NCBI GenBank assembly: GCA_016197205.1
Contig: JACPWG010000054.1
Span: 1 to 64,000, forward strand
Length of the DNA: 64,000 bases
Direction of reading: 5' to 3'
Source of the DNA: Planctomycetota bacterium
GTDB lineage: Bacteria > Planctomycetota > MHYJ01 > WSZJ01 > JACPWG01
Part shown: positions 1 to 7,927 of the stretch, piece by piece
Position numbering within the stretch: position 1 is the stretch's first letter
Layout of the letters: every line of letters starts with the position of its first letter
Position numbers and translations under genes: made by a program
The notes under the pieces: model-generated
Told to the model about the DNA's origin: nothing
What the model saw: only the letters and a program-made list of their open reading frames with translations
Databases searched by the model: none

Positions 1-45
1 GGTCCGAGGGCCGGTTGAGACGGTTGGGCGTGCGTCTTTGCTTGG

Positions 46-86
46 ATCCTTCGCTTCGCGCTGCGGCGCTCCGCTCAGGATGACAT
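46..86. repeat. Dispersed intergenic repeat word, copy 1
   Basis: A short repeat beginning GGATCCTTCGCTTCGC and ending in a CAGGATGACA-type word. A diverged copy in the opposite orientation lies at about 36690-36765, where it forms the end of a coding region. Nothing else coding is seen in the first 160 bases. Confidence 0.6.
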
Positions 87-162
87 GCCGGGATGACGGG
101 TTCACCGAAAGCGTACTCCGCTACAGCCGCGGACCCTTGGAATTGGCCTAGACGGGACACTC

Positions 163-418
163 GTGGGCCTTCCAAATCGATCCTGGGGGTGCACGACATG
201 GGGACGATTGAAGCGGAACGGGTCCGCGGCGGACACACGGAACCGCGACCGTGAGGGAGCGGTCTTCGCGCGTTCTTCCAGAGCTGCGGATTCGACCTCG
301 CTGCCCGGTGGGTTCGCAGGGCGCTCCCCTGCGGGTCGGCGGCCTCGAACCGGAGGTCATGGCAGAACGCCCCCAGACTGCTCCCTCACGGTCGCGGTTC
401 GGTTTCCACGCGGGACGC
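163..418. repeat. Palindromic miniature element, family A, copy 1
   Basis: About 255 bp that match, in reverse orientation, the stretch 10842-11093. The core (239-400) is bounded by inverted arms carrying CCGCGACCGTGAGGGAGCGG and its near reverse complement. No transposase is encoded, so it looks like a non-autonomous miniature element. A lone arm of the same family sits at 41440-41466. Confidence 0.75.
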
Positions 419-503
419 GCCTACGACGGAAACGAAGGACCTACCGGAACGGGATGGAAGGCCCACGAACCGGGCAAATGCAGGAAGGGCTCGGTGGCCG
501 GCC

Positions 504-992
504 ATGATGTGGAAGTCTTCGGTTTGGAACGTCCTCGGCGTGGACCGGATGTTCCTCTTCCTTTCCTTGATCACGATGACGCTCTGTTGGTGGGGGCTGA
601 CCGCCCGTCTTGGGCGGCATCCGGCGGAGAGCGCGCTGTACGCGGTCGCACCCTGGGTGCTGATCTATCTCGCGACGCGGGCCTTCCGGCTCGTGGTCTA
701 CCGTCGAAATCGTGCGACCCTGGTCCGGCTCGAGGAGGACATGCTATCGGTTTTTTTTGCGCGTGGCGCTCCCGTGGCCTTTTCGCTGCGACGGGCCACC
801 TACGCCTCGCACAAGCTCGAGCCCGAGGGCGTCGTCTGGCGGTTCACGTTTCCCGAGGGGACCCTGGTCCTGCCTCACATCGGCTTCTCCCAGGCGCAGT
901 GGAGCCGGCTCTCCCACCAGCTCGAGGAGTGGCTCCGTGCGGCGCGCGTCCCGCTCGACTACGACGGCTGGCAGCACTACTCGCGGGGGTGA
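504..992 (+). CDS. Small membrane protein of unknown function
   Basis: A 162-residue protein with two hydrophobic segments near the N terminus (about residues 16-34 and 43-60), followed by a soluble basic and acidic domain of about 100 residues. The topology resembles small bacterial proteins with two membrane helices and a PH-like domain, but I cannot assign a family. Two ATG codons occur in tandem at 504 and 507, with a weak purine-rich stretch about 15 bases upstream. An 8-T run at 751-758 encodes two phenylalanines. It stands alone between repeat-rich regions; whether it is expressed cannot be judged. Confidence 0.6.
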   Translation: MMWKSSVWNVLGVDRMFLFLSLITMTLCWWGLTARLGRHPAESALYAVAPWVLIYLATRAFRLVVYRRNRATLVRLEEDMLSVFFARGAPVAFSLRRATYASHKLEPEGVVWRFTFPEGTLVLPHIGFSQAQWSRLSHQLEEWLRAARVPLDYDGWQHYSRG

Positions 993-1357
993 TCGGAGAA
1001 GGGCGAATGGCGGGCACGGCGGGCGTCGCAGAGGGGAAGGCAAAATCCGCGGGAGCATGCCGCGGGCGGCAGGCGGGTTCCAGAGCCTTTCGTCGTTCGG
1101 GTGCAGGGCGGAAGCCCTGCACCACAATGCCGCGAGGGAATCGAACGAGGCGTGACCTTCGTACGCGCCCGAGCAGGGTTCGAATTCGGTGCGCTCGGGT
1201 CGATTGGCCCCATGGCGTACGGCCACGGCGCTGCCGTGCCCTCGAAGCGACGCAAAGGCATCGGCGCTGCTCGAGGCTAGGTGCAGGTTGGAAATTTACC
1301 CCGCGGGGCGAGCGGCCGAGTGCGGAGGCCTCGTGCGGTCGGAGGTGCCAGGCCGCT
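993..1357. other. Non-coding stretch with a short hairpin repeat
   Basis: No convincing gene. It contains a hairpin word around 1100-1128 (GTGCAGGGCGGAAGCCCTGC followed by ACCACAA). Relatives occur near 4888-4912 and 36486-36511. The rest is unstructured GC-rich sequence. Confidence 0.5.
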
Positions 1358-1669
1358 TCAGCCGCCGAGCGACGCGAGGCGGTCGGGGGCCGCGCCGTGT
1401 ACCCGCACCCGTTTCAGGTGGGAGGTCTCCCCGGCGACCAGCTCGAGCTGGCCGCGTCCCACGCCGAGGGCCTTTGCCAGGAACCGGACCAGCTCCGCGT
1501 TCGCCTTGCCGCGCTCCGGCGGGGCGGCGACGTCGACGCGCAGGGCCGGGCCGTCGGGCAGCTCGATCCTGCCGACGACGCGGGTCGCCGATGCGCCGGG
1601 ACGCACCTTCAGCGTGAGGACCACCGAGTTTGAACCGGCGGAACCGCTGGGCGGCGGGGGCTTCCTCAT
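1358..1669 (-). CDS. YggU/DUF167 family protein
   Basis: A 103-residue protein of the DUF167 (YggU) family, small alpha/beta proteins of unsettled function. The signature region reads VRPGASATRVVG near the start and ends in the usual basic, leucine-rich segment with PPERGKANAELVRFLAKALG. I start it at the ATG at 1669 because the frame further upstream is low-complexity Arg/Pro/Ala unlike the family. It lies downstream of, and in the same direction as, the kinase gene, separated by about 140 bases. Confidence 0.8.
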   Translation of the reverse strand: MRKPPPPSGSAGSNSVVLTLKVRPGASATRVVGRIELPDGPALRVDVAAPPERGKANAELVRFLAKALGVGRGQLELVAGETSHLKRVRVHGAAPDRLASLGG

Positions 1670-1807
1670 GGTCGACTCACGCGTTGGGGGCCGCGGTGGG
1701 AGGCGACGGAGGGTCGGCCGGCTCCGGGCCGCCGGCGCGCGAAGACGCGTGGCGCGGCCCACGGCCACTTCGCCCGTAGCCGCTTTCATCGTTCCCCTCC
1801 CCGGCCC

Positions 1808-4762
1808 TCACTTCCGTTTGCCCGGTTCGTCGAAGTAGTTCTGGAAGTCGTCGGCGTGGTTCTTCGCCACGTTCGACTTGGCGTAGTCCCGTCGCAGGCA
1901 GCCGAGGATCGCAAGCGCTTCCTTGATCCGTCGCTCGCGGTACAGGTCGGTCCCGGCGTCCCAAAGCAGCGAGGCATCCGACTCGCAGAACGCGTTCGCC
2001 TCCGTCGCACGCACGAGATACGCCTGGGCCGCGTCGACCGTGGAGGGGTCCGCCTTGGCGGCGCCGAAGGCCTTGCGCGCATCGTCCACCAGCCCGGACC
2101 GGAAGGCCAGGATGCCGAGGCCCAGCTCGTCCCGCCCCGACCGCTTCCAGGCCCTCGCCAGATAGGGGACGAGGACCGTCGGGGAGACCTCCTCCCACTT
2201 GAAGGGCCGTCGCGCGCGCCCGCCCTCGAAGACCAGCGTGAAACCCGCGGCATTCACGCCCTCGATCGCCCCCGAGACGCGCTCGATCGTGATCGACGTG
2301 TCGGCCAGGCCCATGCCCTTCCGGGGTTCCGCTTTCGTCGCGCTGCGCTTGACGAACTCCTCGAAGAAGTCCTTCTCGTAGCCGAGGTCCTGCACCCGGA
2401 TCTCGAGTTCGCTCTTCACGTCGGGAAGCGTGAGGGCCGCGGTGCAATCGCGGAGGCCCTTGAGCGCGTGGTCGTAATCGCGCAGGCCCGCGGCGGCGAG
2501 GGCGAGTGCGAGCGCGTCCCGCGCGCCGCGCAGTTCTTCCGCCCGTTTCGCGGCCTTCGCCTGCTCCGCGGCCGCGTCGCGCGTCCGCTTGAGCTCGTCG
2601 GACTTCAGCCGGACCGGGGGGATCTGGCCGGGGTGGACCTTTCCCTTCAGGAACTCGTCGAGCGTGCGCAGGGCCTCGTCGTAGTTTCCCGCGCGGGCGC
2701 CGGCGTCGGCCCGGTCGACTACGGCGCGCACGGCGTTTTCGCACGTCTGCTGGACGCTGCCGTGCAGGGCCTGGAGCCGGGGGCGGAACTGCCGATAGGC
2801 CTCCTCCCTCTCCAACTCCTCCAGGCGGGTCCACGCGCCGGCATAGTCCGCCTGTTCGAGGAGCTTGGGCACGTCCTGCTCGGCCTTCTCGACCGCGGCT
2901 TGCGCTGCGGCCCACTGCCTTTTGACGCCCTCGAGGGCGGTGACCAGCTCGGCGGCCTTGGCGGCGGCTTTGGTGTCGGGATGGTCCGCGGAGACTTTCG
3001 CGAAACGCGCGAGGCAGGCCTGGAGCGTCTCGGGGCCCGGGCTGTTGCCGTACTTGCGGAATTCCTGGTCCTTGAACTTGACGGCGGCGTCGAGGGCGGT
3101 CTCCGCCTCCTGTTCGCGCGCGCGATCGGCGCTGCGCAGCCGGGCCTCTTCGCGGGCGCGCTCGAGCGCCTCGAGCCGCTTGCCGGCCTCGGCGGCGCAG
3201 GGACTCTTCGGCGTGTCCGTCGTGACTTTGCGGTAGTCGGCGAGCGCGGCTGCGAAGGAGGCGTCGTCGGCGGGATTGATGGCGCGTTCGGTCTTTTGCG
3301 CGGCCGCGAGGAGGGTTTGCGCGAGCGTTTCGTACACGTCGGGGTCGCCGCCGGTGACGAGGCCGGGGCCCGGGCCGGGCTTCCGCGGCAGGAGCTTGGA
3401 GAGGAGCCAGTAGGTGCCCGCGGCGATGGCGAGGCAGCCGAGCGTGATGCCGACGAGGGAGAGCCAGCCGGGTCGCGGGGTTTTGCGGACTTCCGCCGCG
3501 AGGAGCGTCGGGGCGGTGCCGGAAAGCGTGCCCGAGTAGGCGCCGGACGCGGTCGGCGGCGGGATGCCGGCGAGGTCGCGCCGGAGCGGCTCCAGGTCGG
3601 CGAGGAGCTCGGTCGCTCCGGAATACCGCTCTTCGGGCGCCCGCTTCATCATGCGGTCGGTGATCCGGACGAGCCGCGGGTCGAGCCCCGGATCGTGCGT
3701 CGCGAGCGAGGGCGGCTCCTCGCGGACCTTCTTGAGGAGGATTTCCTTCACGTTGTTGCCGGAGTAGGGCGTGGTGCCCGCGAGCATGCGATAGAGGGAG
3801 GCGCCGAGGGCGTAGATGTCCACGCGATGATCGATGGGCTTGCCGAGAAACTGCTCGGGCGCGATGTAGTGGGGCGTGCCGAAGATCGTGCCCGGCTCCT
3901 CCTGCACGCGGTCCTTGAGGCTCTTCGCGAGGCCGAGGTCGCCGATCTTGATGATCGCGTCCTCGCCGATCATGAGGTTGTCGGGCTTGATGTCCCGGTG
4001 GATGATCTGTTTCTTCTCGGCGTACTCGAGGCCCTTCGCGGCGTCGCACACGATCTCGACGGCGCGGAGGGGCCTCAGCCGCTTTTCCTTGACCAGAAAT
4101 TCCTGCACGCTCCCGCCCGGGAGGTACTCCATCGAAAAAAAGTAGATGGGTTCTTCCTTGCCCTCGCGTCCGAAATCGTAGACCTGGACGATGTGCGGAT
4201 GGTTGAGCTGGGCGCAGGCGCGGGCCTCCTGCTCGAAGAGGGAGATGAAGCTGCGGTCCCGGACCAGCTCGGGGGAGAGGATCTTGAGGGCGACGACGCG
4301 GTTGAGGGAGACTTGCAGGGCGCGGTAGACGGTGCCCATGCCGCCGCGGCCGACGCGCGCCTCGACGCGATAGCCGCGCCGCAGGAGGGGGATGAGGAGG
4401 TCGGACTGTTTGGACTCGCCGTCGTCGGGGAGGAACGAGAACAGGGTCTCGCCGACCTGGACCTTGTCGCCGGGGGAGAGGCGGCGCTCTTTGATGCGCT
4501 CTCCGTTGACGAAGGTGCCGTTCATGCTGTCCTGGTCGACGATGAAGAAGCCGTCGAAGCGGGCTTCGACGCGGAAGTGCTGCCGGGAGGCGAGGGTGTC
4601 GGCGATGCGGAGGGAGGCGGAGGGATCGCGGCCGACGAGGACGGAGGGCAAGGGGGGATGGGAGGCGCTGGGGCCGCCCTTCGAGCCGTTCGGGAGCGGG
4701 GGCCGGTTGAGGTTCACGGAGCGCCCCTTCTCGGGGCCCTTCTCGACGGTCAGCTTCGGCAT
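1808..4762 (-). CDS. FHA domain Ser/Thr protein kinase with large exported repeat region
   Basis: A 984-residue Hanks-type kinase. Residues 40-110 form an FHA phosphothreonine-binding domain (GRDPSAS, SRQH, NGT). The kinase domain spans about 130-395 with glycine loop GRGGMGTV, Lys160, HRDIKPDN (catalytic Asp257), DLG at 275-277 in place of DFG, and GTPHYIAPE. One membrane helix (433-456) separates it from about 530 residues of alanine- and charge-rich helical sequence, probably TPR-like or coiled, expected outside the membrane. FHA before the kinase suggests autophosphorylation-dependent docking. The start is supported by a GAGG motif 8 bases upstream. A run of 7 A at 4135-4141 encodes part of YFFS. 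Confidence 0.92.
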   Translation of the reverse strand: MPKLTVEKGPEKGRSVNLNRPPLPNGSKGGPSASHPPLPSVLVGRDPSASLRIADTLASRQHFRVEARFDGFFIVDQDSMNGTFVNGERIKERRLSPGDKVQVGETLFSFLPDDGESKQSDLLIPLLRRGYRVEARVGRGGMGTVYRALQVSLNRVVALKILSPELVRDRSFISLFEQEARACAQLNHPHIVQVYDFGREGKEEPIYFFSMEYLPGGSVQEFLVKEKRLRPLRAVEIVCDAAKGLEYAEKKQIIHRDIKPDNLMIGEDAIIKIGDLGLAKSLKDRVQEEPGTIFGTPHYIAPEQFLGKPIDHRVDIYALGASLYRMLAGTTPYSGNNVKEILLKKVREEPPSLATHDPGLDPRLVRITDRMMKRAPEERYSGATELLADLEPLRRDLAGIPPPTASGAYSGTLSGTAPTLLAAEVRKTPRPGWLSLVGITLGCLAIAAGTYWLLSKLLPRKPGPGPGLVTGGDPDVYETLAQTLLAAAQKTERAINPADDASFAAALADYRKVTTDTPKSPCAAEAGKRLEALERAREEARLRSADRAREQEAETALDAAVKFKDQEFRKYGNSPGPETLQACLARFAKVSADHPDTKAAAKAAELVTALEGVKRQWAAAQAAVEKAEQDVPKLLEQADYAGAWTRLEELEREEAYRQFRPRLQALHGSVQQTCENAVRAVVDRADAGARAGNYDEALRTLDEFLKGKVHPGQIPPVRLKSDELKRTRDAAAEQAKAAKRAEELRGARDALALALAAAGLRDYDHALKGLRDCTAALTLPDVKSELEIRVQDLGYEKDFFEEFVKRSATKAEPRKGMGLADTSITIERVSGAIEGVNAAGFTLVFEGGRARRPFKWEEVSPTVLVPYLARAWKRSGRDELGLGILAFRSGLVDDARKAFGAAKADPSTVDAAQAYLVRATEANAFCESDASLLWDAGTDLYRERRIKEALAILGCLRRDYAKSNVAKNHADDFQNYFDEPGKRK

Positions 4763-4845
4763 CGACGGGACCTCATCCAGCCCCTTGGGGGGCTTCCACC
4801 CCGTCGGGAGCGACGACCCAAGGGTACCGGGCGGCGCCTCACGGA

Positions 4846-4966
4846 GGGCCCGTAAGGGAACAAGTCAGGCACTCACGCCAGTCCGCGCAGGCCGGAAGGC
4901 CTGCACCACAAGGGCCTCTTCCCTTCGACGAAGGTGCCGATCCACGAGCCATTCCTTTACGGGCCC
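4846..4966. repeat. Miniature inverted-repeat element, GGGCCCGTAA arms
   Basis: A 121-bp element with 15-bp inverted arms (GGGCCCGTAAGGGAA at 4846-4860; its complement with one mismatch at 4952-4966) and an internal hairpin GCAGGCCGGAAGGCCTGC. The right arm overlaps the last codons of yggS and supplies its TAA stop. A similar single arm occurs at 35032-35045. Confidence 0.7.
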
Positions 4967-5688
4967 GAAGCCGACGGCGCGAGTCCCTGGAACAGCGCGG
5001 ATCCGACGCGGACCCAGGTCGCCCCCTCTTCGACGGCCACCTCGAAATCCTGGCTCATGCCCATGGAGAGGCGCGGAAACGGGGCGGCGGGCCGCAGGGC
5101 GCGGTGCAAGTCGGCGGAAAGGACGCGGAGCGCGCGAAAGCAGGGGCGTGCCGACTCGGGGTCAGGCTCTTCGCGGGCCATGGTCATCAGCCCTTCGAGC
5201 GCCAGGCCGGGCGCGGCCAGGACGCGGGCGGCGAGGGCCTCGGCCTCCGCGGGCGGGCAGCCCGCCTTCTGGGGCTCGTCGCTCAGGTTCACTTGCACGA
5301 GCACCCGGATCGTTCTTTTTTTTGCAGCGGCCTCGACGGCGAGAACGTCGGCGAGGCGCGCGGAGTCCACGGAGTGGATGACGGGGAAGAGCTCGGCTGC
5401 CTTCCTGGCCTTGTTGGTCTGGAGGTGTCCGATGAGGTGCCAGGTTGCGCCGGGGGGGGAGTTGGGAATGCGTTCCGCGGCCTGCTGCACGCGGTTCTCC
5501 CCGAAATCACGGACGCCGAGGTCGGCGAGCCGGCGGACCGTCTCCAGGCCGACGGCCTTGGTGACGGCGACGAGGTGGACGCCGGCGGGGTCTCGCGCCG
5601 CACGCTCGCAGGCGCGGGCGATGCGTTCCCTCACCGACCGGACGTTGGCGGCGAGAAGGGCTTGGACGGAGGGATTTGCAAGATCCAT
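4957..5688 (-). CDS. yggS: YggS/PROSC family pyridoxal-phosphate-binding protein
   Basis: A 243-residue member of the YggS/PLPBP family, alanine-racemase-like TIM-barrel proteins that bind pyridoxal phosphate without known catalysis and help control PLP and amino-acid pools. Visible family signatures are HLVAVTKAVG (with the PLP lysine), DFGENRVQQA, WHLIGHLQTNKA, HSVDS, VQVNLSDE, GLMTMA and LSMGMSQDFEVAV. I start it at the ATG at 5688, which matches family length and lies below a good promoter (5735-5763). The last residues Gly-Pro and the stop codon come from the arm of an inverted-repeat element, so the natural C terminus may have been replaced. Confidence 0.93.
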   Translation of the reverse strand: MDLANPSVQALLAANVRSVRERIARACERAARDPAGVHLVAVTKAVGLETVRRLADLGVRDFGENRVQQAAERIPNSPPGATWHLIGHLQTNKARKAAELFPVIHSVDSARLADVLAVEAAAKKRTIRVLVQVNLSDEPQKAGCPPAEAEALAARVLAAPGLALEGLMTMAREEPDPESARPCFRALRVLSADLHRALRPAAPFPRLSMGMSQDFEVAVEEGATWVRVGSALFQGLAPSASGP

Positions 5689-5734
5689 TGGGACAAGAGC
5701 CTGCGAACGGTGAGAGTCCCCTGAAAACAGGGGA

Positions 5735-5763
5735 ATTCTAGCTCGTCGTCCCGGCAGTGTCAA
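5735..5763 (-). promoter_or_regulatory. Sigma-70-type promoter of yggS
   Basis: On the minus strand, TTGACA (5758-5763) and TAGAAT (5735-5740) are separated by 17 bp, about 47 bases upstream of the yggS start. A small hairpin CCCCTGAAAACAGGGG (5718-5733) lies at the expected start of the transcript. Confidence 0.75.
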
Positions 5764-5776
5764 CTCCTTAATTCCC

Positions 5777-5805
5777 TTGACACTCCGGCGGTTGCTTCCT
5801 ATAAT
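5777..5805 (+). promoter_or_regulatory. Perfect-consensus sigma-70 promoter, divergent from yggS
   Basis: TTGACA (5777-5782) and TATAAT (5800-5805) with a 17-bp spacer, a full consensus match. The -35 boxes of this promoter and the yggS promoter are 13 bp apart, back to back. Confidence 0.8.
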
Positions 5806-5860
5806 CCCGCCGCGTTTCGGTCCCCTCCAGGCTTCCCTCGACGGCAAGGCCAATGTCCCG

Positions 5861-6121
5861 ATGTCCGATCCCGCCGACCACGCGAAGTATGGCAAATCGC
5901 TCGCGAGCGAGGAGCGGACGCTGATCGTGCTTCGGGACGAGCTGTACGGAGGCTCCTGGGACAAGATGCTGCAGGACCTGAGCGACCGCTTGCGGGGGAA
6001 ACCCTACATTTTCAAGCTCGTGAACCGGATCAAACAGGACATCGCCAGGATCGAGGTCCTCAAGAAATACGAAGAACAGCACGGCATCAACCTGTCGAAT
6101 TTCCTGCCGGACGAGGACTAG
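5861..6121 (+). CDS. Small charged protein of unknown function
   Basis: An 86-residue soluble protein, strongly charged, predicted mostly helical, with no signal peptide or membrane segment. Recognisable stretches are YGKSLASEERTLIVLRDELY and YIFKLVNRIKQDIARIEVLK. I do not recognise the family. The ATG at 5861 is chosen because upstream sequence overlaps the promoter and looks non-coding. It follows a perfect-consensus promoter and is divergent from yggS, so it should be well transcribed. The clean codon use and promoter make a real gene likely even without a functional hint. Confidence 0.75.
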   Translation: MSDPADHAKYGKSLASEERTLIVLRDELYGGSWDKMLQDLSDRLRGKPYIFKLVNRIKQDIARIEVLKKYEEQHGINLSNFLPDED

Positions 6122-6151
6122 CGAGCGCTTCGCGGAGGTCGGTGGCCGATG

Positions 6152-6178
6152 GGTCACCCAATTCCGTGGGGCGGTACC
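6152..6178. repeat. Single arm of an inverted-repeat family
   Basis: A 27-bp stretch containing CCGTGGGGCGGTACC, closely matching the right arm of the 166-bp element at 34865-35030. It lies just upstream of the lipoprotein gene. Confidence 0.55.
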
Positions 6179-6259
6179 CAGGTTGACGACGCCGCGGGAG
6201 TACGTGGAGAGGCTCGGGGTCATCCGTTCCGATTTCCTACCGTAGGAGGGAGGAGAATC

Positions 6260-7561
6260 GTGCCGAAGACGAGGGTTCTGGTCGGGCTTCTGGGGGCGCT
6301 GCTGCTCGCCGGGTGCAAGACGGGAGTGGACCGGTTCCGGGAAGAGTCCGCGCAGGACGCGGCGGTCGTGGCGCCGAAGTCACAGGCGGAGCTGTACGCG
6401 CAGCGCGAGAGTCTCGCGCAGGAGTTGCGCCACAACTCGCCGCTCAAGGAAATCGTCTGGGACGTCGCCCTGGTCGGCCATCCGATCAAGGGGATCTGGC
6501 TGGTCGACGACGCGCTGTACGTTGAGACCCGGGACCACCAGGTCGTGGCGATCGACGCGGCGACCGGCGTGACGCGCTGGATTTTCGACGTCGGCGCGCG
6601 GTTGCAGTCGCGTCCCGCGCCCGCCGTCGGCGTCCAGGACCAGATCGCCGCGCAGCAGGAGCAGATCAACGCGCTGATCGGCAAGCTGGAGAAGGCGAAG
6701 GCCGACAAGAACCGCGAGGACACGGCGAAGTACGAGAAGGAAGTGCGGGACGCGAAGTCGCGGCTGACCTCGATCGCCGACGGCGACCTGGTGTATCTGC
6801 TCGCGGACGACCGCGTCTACTGCCTCGACCGCAAGGGCGGGCACCACTACTGGACGCTGAAGCTCGACTGGTCCCCCTCGGGGCCCATGTACGCGACGCC
6901 CAGCTACCTCTTCATCCCCTCCTTCCAACTGGAGCGGCTCCACGTCCTCGACGTGCGCTCCCGCACGGAGGCGACCTTCGCCCGGCTGGACGGCGTCAGT
7001 TCGACGACGGCCGTGTACACGGACCCGTCCACGTACTGCGTGACCGGAAACGGGTGGGTGTATGCCCTGGACGCCAACGGCAACACGGGCTGGAAGTACA
7101 AGACCGAGCGGGCCATCGTCGCCGACCCCGTGGTGGACGGCAAGACGCTCTACGTCGGGAGCACCGACTTCGCCCTGTATTCCCTCAACCGGTATTCGGG
7201 CGTCGTGAACTGGAAATTCGAGACCACCCAGCCGATCACGCGGACCCCGGTGGTCGCGGGCAAGACGGTGTACGTCCGGTCGGACGGGAACGCGTTCTTC
7301 GCCGTGAATCCGGCGGACGGGAAGCCGAAGTGGGCCCTGCCGAACGGCGAGAAGTTCCTGGGTCGGACCCAGCACCTCACCTGGGTGCAGATGCCGAATC
7401 ACGAGATCGTGGGCGTGAACGAGGCGACGGGAAACGTGGACGCGCGGTATGACGTGAGCGCGTTCCCGATCCTGGTGGCGAACCCCCTGACCTCGCGCAT
7501 GTATTTCGCGACGCCGGACGGCGTGATCCTCGCCGCGACGGAGTCCAAGGTGCAGTTCTAG
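6260..7561 (+). CDS. PQQ-repeat beta-propeller lipoprotein, BamB-like
   Basis: A 433-residue lipoprotein. The start is a GTG at 6260 preceded by the strong ribosome site GGAGGGAGGAG; it gives a typical lipoprotein signal ending LLLAGC. The mature part has PQQ-like propeller blades (VVAIDAATGVTRWIF, VYALDANGNTGWKY, LYSLNRYSGVVNWKF, FFAVNPADGKPKW). A charged coiled-coil insert of about 45 residues sits between the first two blades. BamB of the outer-membrane assembly complex has this general form, but planctomycetes carry many such proteins, so a scaffold role is only an inference. The stop codon TAG lies at the junction with a decayed family B repeat. Confidence 0.85.
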   Translation: MPKTRVLVGLLGALLLAGCKTGVDRFREESAQDAAVVAPKSQAELYAQRESLAQELRHNSPLKEIVWDVALVGHPIKGIWLVDDALYVETRDHQVVAIDAATGVTRWIFDVGARLQSRPAPAVGVQDQIAAQQEQINALIGKLEKAKADKNREDTAKYEKEVRDAKSRLTSIADGDLVYLLADDRVYCLDRKGGHHYWTLKLDWSPSGPMYATPSYLFIPSFQLERLHVLDVRSRTEATFARLDGVSSTTAVYTDPSTYCVTGNGWVYALDANGNTGWKYKTERAIVADPVVDGKTLYVGSTDFALYSLNRYSGVVNWKFETTQPITRTPVVAGKTVYVRSDGNAFFAVNPADGKPKWALPNGEKFLGRTQHLTWVQMPNHEIVGVNEATGNVDARYDVSAFPILVANPLTSRMYFATPDGVILAATESKVQF

Positions 7562-7872
7562 TGGACCGTTGACGAGGTCCGGACTCGAGGTCCGGACTCG
7601 AGGCCTGGAAGCGCGTGCCTCCCTCCTTCGTTCGCTCGACGCGAGCTACGGAGCCCAGGCCGGCCCGCGCGAACGGGTACAGGAGCTGCGGCTTGCCCCG
7701 GCGGGAGTGACGCGGGCGGCCGAAGCTCGTCCATGGACCACCCGGCGCGCGCAGACCCGGCGGGGCCGGCGCACCAGCGCTCCTCCCGGCCTGGGATGAG
7801 CCGGGGGCGTCCCGCCGAACTTCGTCGGCGCTCGACGCTCGAGCGTGGCCGGGCCACGCGCCAGCCCTCTCC
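7562..7872. other. Non-coding stretch with decayed repeat
   Basis: It begins with a degenerate copy of the family B arm (AGTGGACCGTTGACGA) and continues with a tandem GAGGTCCGGACTC word. No convincing gene is seen. Confidence 0.4.
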
Positions 7873-7911
7873 GCAGGGGCGGCCGCAGTTGCGGCCGCCC
7901 CTGCTTTTTTT
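7873..7911 (+). terminator. Rho-independent-type terminator
   Basis: Stem GCAGGGGCGGCCGCA with its exact complement, a 2-base loop, followed by seven T. It lies 16 bases before the STT3-like gene, so it should insulate that gene from upstream transcription. Confidence 0.8.
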
Positions 7912-7927
7912 ATTGTGTGGGCCTGCC

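Noticed and set aside
251..1633. Long plus-strand open frame (460 codons) over the first gene
   Set aside because: It crosses a palindromic repeat and runs out of frame through the membrane-protein gene and antisense to yggU; composition is Arg/Gly/Pro-rich and matches no family.
1856..4855. 999-codon plus-strand frame opposite the kinase gene
   Set aside because: Antisense shadow of the FHA-kinase; the minus-strand product has complete kinase motifs.
5777..5860. Earlier in-frame start for the 86-residue gene at 5777
   Set aside because: That start lies in the -35 box of the promoter, so it cannot be transcribed from it.
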